Positions 57,625 to 64,000 of a stretch of 64,000 nucleotides of DNA are shown here, piece by piece. A model generated the notes under the pieces. It was given only the letters and a program-made list of their open reading frames with translations. It was not told the DNA's origin and did not search any database. Within the stretch, counting starts at the first letter, position 1. Each line of letters begins with the position of its first letter. Position numbers and translations under genes: made by a program. This DNA is from an uncultured Bacteroidia bacterium (GTDB lineage Bacteria > Bacteroidota > Bacteroidia > Bacteroidales > F082), in NCBI GenBank assembly GCA_902774365.1, contig CACYHX010000004.1:29066-93065 (forward strand), given 5' to 3'.

Positions 57625-60600
57625 ATGGGATTTTTCAAGAAACTCTTTGGCGACAAGGCCTCACGCGACAACAAGGCCCTGGAACCTATACTCCAAAAGA
57701 CGCTCAAGGCTTACGACGAAATCGTGAAACTCGACATCGACAGCCTGCGTCATAAGACCGTAGAATTCAAGGAATACATCAAGAACAAGACCGCTGCCGA
57801 GGTGGCCGAAATCGCCGAGCTGAAAGCCAAGGCCGAAGCCAACCCCGACATGGAGCCCGACGAGAAGGAGAAACTCTACAACCAAATCGACAAGCTGGAA
57901 AAGCTGGAGCTTGACCACATCGAAGAGGCGCTGAACGAGATCCTGCCAGAGGCGTTCTCGGTGGTGAAAGCCGCCGCCAAATACTTCTGCGAACACGAGA
58001 CCGTGGAGGTGACTGCCACCGACCTCGACCGCGAGTTGGCTGCCAAATACGAGCACGTCACCATCGTGGGCGACAAGGCCTACTACAAGAACAGCTGGAT
58101 GGCTGGTGGTAACATGGTCACTTGGGACATGGTGCACTACAACTGCCAGATTATCGGCGGTATCGTGCTGCACCAAGGCAAGATCGCTGAGATGGCAACC
58201 GGTGAAGGTAAGACCCTCGTGGCTACGCTGCCCGTCTACCTCAACGCCCTCGCCGGCAAAGGCGTGCATGTGGTCACCGTGAACGACTACCTGGCCAAGC
58301 GTGACTCGGAGTGGATGGGCGCGATGTATGAGTTCCTCGGCCTCACCGTCGACTGCATCGACAAGCACGAGCCCAACTCGGCCGCACGTCGCCGCGCCTA
58401 CAACTGCGACATCACCTACGGTACCAACAACGAGTTCGGCTTCGACTACCTGCGTGACAACATGACAGGCAACCCCGAAGAACTGGTGCAACGCAAACAC
58501 CACTACGCCATCGTCGACGAGGTCGACTCCGTGTTGATCGACGATGCCCGTACGCCTTTGATCATCAGCGGTCCCACGCCGCGCGGCGACCAGCAGGAGT
58601 TTGACCAGCTGAAGCCTGACGTCGTGAAGCTGTATGAAGCCCAAAAGCGTTATGTGACCACGATTCTGGCCGAAGCCAAACGCATCCTCACCGACCCCAA
58701 CGCCACCGAAGACGAGAAGAAACACGGCGCCGACCAGCTCTTCCGCGCCTACCGTGGCTTGCCCAAGAACAACGCCCTCATCAAGTTCCTCAGCGAGGAA
58801 GGCATGAAGAGCCTGATGCAGAAGACCGAGGGCTTCTATATGCAGAACCGTAACGAGAACATGCACATCATCGACGACGAACTGTATTTCGTCATCGACG
58901 AGAAACTGAATACCGTCGTCCTCACAGACAAGGGCAGTGAGCAGCTGGCACAAGCCTACAACGACCCGTCGTTCTTCATCATCCCTGACGTGGGTGCCGA
59001 AGTCGCCGACTTGGAGCACTCCGACCTCAGCAACGACGAGAAGGTGCTGCGCAAGGCCGAGCTGATGCGTAACTTCGCCGAGAAGTCGGAGCGTCTGCAC
59101 ACCGTGCAGCAGCTGCTGAAGGCCTACACCTTGTTTGAGAAGGACGTCGACTACGTCATCATCGATAACAAGGTGAAGATCGTGGACGAGCAGACGGGCC
59201 GTATCATGGAAGGCCGCCGTTGGAGCGACGGTCTGCACCAAGCCGTGGAGGCCAAGGAAAACGTGAAGGTGGAAGCCGCCACGCAAACCTACGCCACCAT
59301 CACCTTGCAGAACTACTTCCGTATGTACCACAAGCTGGCCGGTATGACCGGTACCGCTGAGACGGAGGCGGGCGAGTTCTGGGACATCTACAAACTCGAC
59401 GTCGTCGTCATCCCGACCAACCGCCCCATCGCCCGTATCGACCAGGAGGACATGATCTACAAGACCAAACGCGAGAAATACAACGCCGTCATCGACGAGA
59501 TCCAGAATCTGGTCAAGGCAGGCCGTCCCGTGCTGGTGGGTACCACCTCAGTGGAGGTCTCCGAGTTGCTCAGCCGCATGCTGACGCGTAAGGGCATCCC
59601 GCACAACGTGTTGAACGCCAAGCTGCACTTCAAGGAAGCACAGATCGTCAAGGAAGCCGGTCAAGCGGGCACCGTGACCATCGCCACCAACATGGCAGGT
59701 CGTGGTACCGACATCAAGCTCGGCCCTGGCGTGAAGGAAGCCGGCGGTCTGGCCATCATCGGCACCGAGCGTCACGAGAGTCGCCGTGTCGACCGTCAGC
59801 TGCGCGGTCGTTCCGGCCGTCAAGGCGACCCGGGTAGCTCACAGTTCTACGTCTCATTGGAAGACAACCTGATGCGTATGTTCGGCTCCGAGCGTATCGC
59901 TGGCATCATGGACCGCATGGGCCTTGAGGAAGGCGAAGTCATCCAACACCCGATGATCACCAAGCAGATTGAGAAGGCACAGAAGAAGGTCGAAGAGAAC
60001 CACTTCGGCGTACGTAAGCACTTGCTCGAATACGATGACGTGATGAACGCCCAGCGCGAGGTCATCTACAAGAAACGCCGTCACGCCTTGTTTGGCGAGC
60101 GTCTCTCCATCGACCTCAACAACATGATGTATGACTTCGGCGAGAAACTCATCGAAGGCTACCAGGAAGCCAAGGACTACGAAGGCTTCAAGATGGACCT
60201 GCTCTCCACCATGGGTATCGAGCCGCCCTTCGACGAGGAAGAATTCGACAGGCTGAAGACCAAGGAGCTGGCCGACAAACTGTTTAACGCCGCCCTCGAG
60301 CACTACCGCGAGAAGGCCCGCATCATCGGCGAGAAGACCTTGCCCGTCATCAAGAACGTGTACGAGAACCAAACCCACTTCGAGAACATCGCCATCCCGA
60401 TCACCGACGGTAAGCGCGGCATGAACGTCATCGTCAACCTGAAGAAGGCTGTCGAGAACGGCGCCCGCGAGGTGAACCTCTGCATCGAGAAGAGCATCAC
60501 CCTCGGCCTCATCGACAACGCCTGGAAGGAGCACCTCCGCGAGCTGGACGATCTGAAGGAGTCGGTGCAAAACGCCTCCTACGAGCAGAAAGACCCGTTG

Positions 60601-60924
60601 GTCATCTACAAGCTCGAATCGTTCAACCTCTTCAAGGCCATGTTGGAGAACATCAACGAAGACGTCATCTCGTTCCTGATGCGTGCCGACATCCCGACGC
60701 AAGACCCGAACACCGTGCGCGAGTCGCGTGCCCAGGGCATCGACCGCTCGAAGATCCGCGAGCAGCGTCAAGACCTGCTGGCGCAGTCGCACAGCGACAC
60801 GCAGCAGCGAACCGTCACTCAGCCCATCCGCAAGGAAGTGAAGGTGGGCCGTAACGACCCCTGCCCCTGCGGTAGCGGCAAGAAATACAAGAACTGCCAC
60901 GGACGCATGGAGGCTGCAGAGTAA
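57625..60924 (+). CDS. secA: Preprotein translocase ATPase SecA
   Basis: The 1,099-residue motor drives secretory proteins through SecYEG. Visible are the Q/Walker A region ([20 protein letters not shown], with GEGKT), DEVDSVLID (Walker B), a preprotein-binding insertion longer than in E. coli, the [13 protein letters not shown] and [10 protein letters not shown] helicase motifs, and a C-terminal zinc SEC-C motif, [14 protein letters not shown]. The long form is usual for Bacteroidota. pyrH follows after 20 bp, and the glycosyltransferase overlaps pyrH, so a three-gene operon is likely. Confidence 0.96.
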   Translation: MGFFKKLFGDKASRDNKALEPILQKTLKAYDEIVKLDIDSLRHKTVEFKEYIKNKTAAEVAEIAELKAKAEANPDMEPDEKEKLYNQIDKLEKLELDHIEEALNEILPEAFSVVKAAAKYFCEHETVEVTATDLDRELAAKYEHVTIVGDKAYYKNSWMAGGNMVTWDMVHYNCQIIGGIVLHQGKIAEMATGEGKTLVATLPVYLNALAGKGVHVVTVNDYLAKRDSEWMGAMYEFLGLTVDCIDKHEPNSAARRRAYNCDITYGTNNEFGFDYLRDNMTGNPEELVQRKHHYAIVDEVDSVLIDDARTPLIISGPTPRGDQQEFDQLKPDVVKLYEAQKRYVTTILAEAKRILTDPNATEDEKKHGADQLFRAYRGLPKNNALIKFLSEEGMKSLMQKTEGFYMQNRNENMHIIDDELYFVIDEKLNTVVLTDKGSEQLAQAYNDPSFFIIPDVGAEVADLEHSDLSNDEKVLRKAELMRNFAEKSERLHTVQQLLKAYTLFEKDVDYVIIDNKVKIVDEQTGRIMEGRRWSDGLHQAVEAKENVKVEAATQTYATITLQNYFRMYHKLAGMTGTAETEAGEFWDIYKLDVVVIPTNRPIARIDQEDMIYKTKREKYNAVIDEIQNLVKAGRPVLVGTTSVEVSELLSRMLTRKGIPHNVLNAKLHFKEAQIVKEAGQAGTVTIATNMAGRGTDIKLGPGVKEAGGLAIIGTERHESRRVDRQLRGRSGRQGDPGSSQFYVSLEDNLMRMFGSERIAGIMDRMGLEEGEVIQHPMITKQIEKAQKKVEENHFGVRKHLLEYDDVMNAQREVIYKKRRHALFGERLSIDLNNMMYDFGEKLIEGYQEAKDYEGFKMDLLSTMGIEPPFDEEEFDRLKTKELADKLFNAALEHYREKARIIGEKTLPVIKNVYENQTHFENIAIPITDGKRGMNVIVNLKKAVENGAREVNLCIEKSITLGLIDNAWKEHLRELDDLKESVQNASYEQKDPLVIYKLESFNLFKAMLENINEDVISFLMRADIPTQDPNTVRESRAQGIDRSKIREQRQDLLAQSHSDTQQRTVTQPIRKEVKVGRNDPCPCGSGKKYKNCHGRMEAAE

Positions 60925-60944
60925 TCCATAAAAACAAAAACACC

Positions 60945-61652
60945 ATGAAATACAACAGAGTATTATTAAAACTCAGCGGCGAGGCCCTCATGGGCAGCCA
61001 GCAATACGGCATCGACCCGCAACGTCTGAACGAATATGCCGACGAAATCATCGAAGCGGCGAAGGCCGGCGTACAAATCGGCATCGTCATCGGCGGCGGC
61101 AACATCTATCGCGGCCTGCAAGGTGCCTCGAAGGGCATGGACCGCATCCAAGGCGACTATATGGGCATGCTCGCCACCGTCATCAACTCGATGGCCATGC
61201 AGTCGACCCTGCAAGGCAAGGGACAGAAAGCCACCCTGCTCTCTGGTCTCTACATCGACCGCATCGCCGGCACGATGAGCAGCGCCAAGGCCATCCGTCT
61301 GCTTGAGGAAGGCCACATCGTGGTGATGGGTGCCGGCACCGGCAACCCCTTCTTCACCACCGACACCGGCTCGGCCCTCCGCGCCGTTGAGATCAAGGCC
61401 GACATCATCCTGAAAGGCACCCGCGTGGACGGCATCTACACCGCCGACCCCGAGAAAGACCCCACGGCGACCAAGTTCGAGCACATCACCTATGACGAGG
61501 CCTACCAGCGCAACCTGAAGGTGATGGACATGACGGCTTTCACCATGTGCAAGGAAAACGACATGCCGATGTATGTCTTTGACATGAATACGCGCGGCAA
61601 CCTGATGAAGGTGTTGCGCGGCGAGAACATCGGAACCTTGGTCACCAAATGA
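60945..61652 (+). CDS. pyrH: UMP kinase
   Basis: The 235-residue amino-acid-kinase-fold enzyme phosphorylates UMP to UDP. Motifs are LKLSGEALMG at the N-terminus, IVIGGGNIYRG, GTGNPFFTTDTGSALRA and KGTRVDGIYTADP. Standard bacterial length. The last bases ATGA overlap the start of the glycosyltransferase gene. Confidence 0.95.
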   Translation: MKYNRVLLKLSGEALMGSQQYGIDPQRLNEYADEIIEAAKAGVQIGIVIGGGNIYRGLQGASKGMDRIQGDYMGMLATVINSMAMQSTLQGKGQKATLLSGLYIDRIAGTMSSAKAIRLLEEGHIVVMGAGTGNPFFTTDTGSALRAVEIKADIILKGTRVDGIYTADPEKDPTATKFEHITYDEAYQRNLKVMDMTAFTMCKENDMPMYVFDMNTRGNLMKVLRGENIGTLVTK

Positions 61653-63541
61653 GGACCCGCAAAAACCATCTGCGTAAGACCCACAACGTGCCGAACAAGA
61701 GGCTGGATTACATCCTCTTGGGCGTCATCATGGTGGTGGCGGCGGTGCTGAGGCTATGGAAGCTGGGCCAGGTGCCTTTCATGCACGACGAGTTCAGCGC
61801 CTTGTTGCGCACCCGCTTCGACAACTTCCACGACTTCATCCAACAGGGTGTGATGCCCGACAGCCATCCCATCGGGGTGCAGCTGTTCCTCTGGGGCTGG
61901 GTGAGGCTCTTCGGCTGGAGCGAGCTGTGGGTGAAGCTGCCCTTCGTGCTGATGGGCATCGGCTCTATATACCTTATTTATATTATAGGGCGGCAGTGGT
62001 TCAACCGCAAGGTGGGTCTGTTTTCGGCAGCCTTCTTTGCCGTCAGCCAGTTCACGGTGTTTTATAGCCAGCTGGCGAGACCTTATTCGGCGGGCTTGTT
62101 TTTCGTGTTGCTGATGACGGTGTTTTGGCACAAGGTCGTCTTTGAGCCGAAAACGCCGACCAAGGGGACCTATGTCGGCTTAGCACTCTCGGCATGGGCC
62201 TGTTCGCTGATGCAGTATTTCTCCATCGCGCAGGCGGGACTCATCTTCCTAACAGGCTTGTTTTTCCTGCCCAAGGAACGTCGCAAGGCCTACTGGCTCA
62301 GCGGCATAGCGGCCGTGGTGTTGTTTGCTCCCACCCTGCCCATCTTCTGGCAGCAGCTCTTCGTGAGCGGCAGCATCGGTGGTTGGTTAAGTGCGCCCAA
62401 AGCCACCTTCCTCACCGACTTCATCCAATACACGATGAACTACTCCATGCTGTTCATGTTTGCCGTAGGCATCGTCATCCTCCTGCCCCTCATCCTAGGC
62501 AAGCGCAGCAAGCGTCGTCAGCCTTTGCGTTGGGCCGGCCTCGCCTGGTTTGTCGTCATCTTCGCCATCGCCTTCGTCTACTCCCTGCTCCGTGAGCCTA
62601 TCCTCCAGCATAGCACACTGATATTCAGCTATCCTTTCATCATCATCGTGGCCTTCTCGTTGTTTGGCACACGCACCTTGTCGCCCTGGCAGACCATCGT
62701 AGTGGTGGCCGCCATCCTCTTCATCGGCACTGCCTCTTTGGTGATGGAACGCAGGCATTACGACCTGATGTACCACCAAGGCTTTGACCAGATTGCCGTT
62801 GAGATGCAGCAAGACAAACAACAATACGGCGACCAGATCCAGTTTGCCACAAGGACAGAAATCGGTGAGGCCGCAGAGTTCTATCAGGCGAAGACCGATG
62901 TCGACAACCGCATCGTCTTCAACCGTTACAGTGGCTTGGATGACTTCCACCAATGGCTCGACACGCACCGGGAAGCCACCATGCTCGGCTTTGGCTGGAC
63001 CGACTACATGCACCCCATCTGGGAGGTGACCGCCGTGGGCAACTATCCATATCTCATCGAGAAGAAAGACTGGTTCACCTCGCGTTACCTCACCCTCAGC
63101 AAGACACCCGTCGAAGGCAGCCAGAGCCTACTCACCACGCTCTCCGACGAGCCTTATCCTTTCTATGGCCAGGAGTGGGGCAAGGCCTGTTTCCTTTGCT
63201 GCGACTCGTTGCCCGACGACGTGGAGGCCTTAGGCATCGTGGCCCATGTGAATTCGCTGGACAGCCTTCACAACTGCGTGGTGGTCATCGAGATACACGA
63301 CACCGAGACCGATTCGCTCGTGTTGTGGCACAGCACCCCTATCGCGGAAGGACGTTATGCTGCTGGCGAGCACGTGTTGGCCGACGCCTTCAACTTCGAC
63401 GAGGCGTTGCGGCCCCAAGGCAAGACCATCAAGACCTACCTCTGGAACCAAGGCCACGACCAGATGGTGCTGGAAAAGATAAGCTACTACACCACGAAGA
63501 AAAGCCCCGTCTTGACAGGACTATACGAGCCGTTGAACTAA
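61649..63541 (+). CDS. Polytopic glycosyltransferase (GT39/ArnT-like, GT-C fold)
   Basis: The 630-residue membrane protein has about ten hydrophobic segments in the first 350 residues. The first luminal loop holds the acidic motif HDEFSALLRTRFDNF (GT-C enzymes carry the catalytic Asp/Glu pair there), and SQFTVFYSQLARPYS follows. The C-terminal 280 residues are soluble and probably extracytoplasmic. It is expected to transfer sugar from a polyprenyl-phosphate donor; acceptor unknown. It overlaps pyrH by four bases. Confidence 0.75.
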   Translation: MRTRKNHLRKTHNVPNKRLDYILLGVIMVVAAVLRLWKLGQVPFMHDEFSALLRTRFDNFHDFIQQGVMPDSHPIGVQLFLWGWVRLFGWSELWVKLPFVLMGIGSIYLIYIIGRQWFNRKVGLFSAAFFAVSQFTVFYSQLARPYSAGLFFVLLMTVFWHKVVFEPKTPTKGTYVGLALSAWACSLMQYFSIAQAGLIFLTGLFFLPKERRKAYWLSGIAAVVLFAPTLPIFWQQLFVSGSIGGWLSAPKATFLTDFIQYTMNYSMLFMFAVGIVILLPLILGKRSKRRQPLRWAGLAWFVVIFAIAFVYSLLREPILQHSTLIFSYPFIIIVAFSLFGTRTLSPWQTIVVVAAILFIGTASLVMERRHYDLMYHQGFDQIAVEMQQDKQQYGDQIQFATRTEIGEAAEFYQAKTDVDNRIVFNRYSGLDDFHQWLDTHREATMLGFGWTDYMHPIWEVTAVGNYPYLIEKKDWFTSRYLTLSKTPVEGSQSLLTTLSDEPYPFYGQEWGKACFLCCDSLPDDVEALGIVAHVNSLDSLHNCVVVIEIHDTETDSLVLWHSTPIAEGRYAAGEHVLADAFNFDEALRPQGKTIKTYLWNQGHDQMVLEKISYYTTKKSPVLTGLYEPLN

Positions 63542-63601
63542 GAAAGTTTTTTGGTACAATTTTTGTGAATTTTCTTTTCGTAACCAATAAATACTATTGT
63601 T

Positions 63602-64000
63602 ATGAAAAAGACTATTGTGGTCCTTGCCATCGTGTTGATGACGATTACGTCATTTGCACAAGAAAACAAAGAAACATCAATTCGCGTCCCGAGCGGATAC
63701 ACAGGATTTTTGGAAACAGGCCTTGGTGGCGTTTGGACTCAATATGGAGTCGATGGCTATCTTTACAAGATATCAACAACGCACGGCTATCATTTCAATG
63801 ACAAGTTCTTCGCCGGTCTTGGTGTCGGATATGAAATCGGCATCTTCAACACTCCTAAACTCATACCATTTTACGGTTCGTTTCGCTATGTGATTTTGCC
63901 AACCAAAATTGTAAGTCCTGTAGTAAGAGTCAGGGCTGGTGGCTATCACGCCCAGAAAAACTGGGGACCTTATGGTGACGTGGGCGTTGGCATCCGCTTC
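63602..64000 (+). CDS. Outer-membrane barrel-like protein, cut by the window end
   Basis: At least 133 codons run open to the window edge. A signal peptide (MKKTIVVLAIVLMTITSFAQ) is followed by Gly-rich beta strands (GFLETGLGGVWTQYG, FFAGLGVGYEIGIF, VRVRAGGYHAQ), as in small outer-membrane beta-barrels. The ATG follows 60 bp of AT-rich intergenic sequence after the glycosyltransferase. Function unknown. Confidence 0.7.
   Translation, partial: MKKTIVVLAIVLMTITSFAQENKETSIRVPSGYTGFLETGLGGVWTQYGVDGYLYKISTTHGYHFNDKFFAGLGVGYEIGIFNTPKLIPFYGSFRYVILPTKIVSPVVRVRAGGYHAQKNWGPYGDVGVGIRF

Noticed and set aside
57661-59331. Long open frame (556 codons) on the minus strand opposite secA
   Set aside because: It is the mirror of secA codon bias (GC-rich third positions), with no family match or start region. 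The plus strand is clearly secA.

Overview
The window looks like chromosome from a Bacteroidales-type member of the Bacteroidota. Pointers are several secreted proteins with C-terminal type IX secretion (T9SS) sorting domains, TonB-linked outer-membrane receptors, a PepSY-like protein pair, promoters with the TAnnTTTG -7 element, a long urocanase and a SecA of about 1,100 residues. Most housekeeping genes have moderate-to-high G+C third positions. The pair at 0.9-2.9 kb, the element at 14.3-19.4 kb and the pair at 55.3-57.3 kb are visibly AT-richer and look acquired. I cannot name a genus. No rRNA, tRNA or CRISPR array was recognised.

Layout: 0-3 kb is a signalling cluster (membrane LytTR regulator, HATPase-like protein, membrane-anchored receiver). 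3.2-7.1 kb is a complete type II fatty-acid cassette (fabH, fabF, fabZ-like, acpP, fabG), divergent from a T9SS cargo gene. 8.8-13.1 kb holds an outer-membrane barrel receptor and an ECF sigma factor with a membrane partner. prfB (13.2-14.3 kb) carries the classical programmed +1 frameshift.

14.27-19.45 kb is a compact integrated element inserted in the last codons of prfB. A 21-bp core, the end of prfB, is repeated at its far end. Between the cores lie a tyrosine integrase, a protein with motifs of a family-A DNA-polymerase palm, a serine recombinase preceded by inverted repeats, and a small lipoprotein. AAACTTAAAC boxes near both ends resemble integrase arm sites. I regard this as the best candidate for an undescribed system.

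19.5-36.2 kb: two PepSY-like secreted proteins, cstA, iorAB, a coaE/ybbR/yajC/DUF1573/T9SS operon, a peptidoglycan amidase, hutU, a voltage-gated-type ion channel directly followed by a carboxyltransferase whose biotinyl-type domain lacks the acceptor lysine, and two small barrel proteins. 36.3-44.2 kb is a glycan region (GH31, glgB, alpha-amylase, GH29). 44.2-55.1 kb: CpeT-like protein, TonB receptor, PspC pair, two T9SS cargo proteins, birA, pyrE, NUDIX, coaD and a thioredoxin-fold protein without its cysteines. 55.3-57.3 kb: GIY-YIG-type protein and AAA/DUF4143 ATPase. 57.6-64 kb: secA, pyrH, a glycosyltransferase and a barrel protein cut by the window end.

A second theme is dispersed palindromic repeats. 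One family (ATAGATACACTC...GGTATGACAT, with variable but self-complementary arms, often nested) occurs five times. It has entered birA and an alpha-amylase gene in frame and supplies the stop codon of cstA. A second family (GAGACGCGAT..ATCGCGTCTCTACAA) occurs four times, once inside a T9SS coding sequence.
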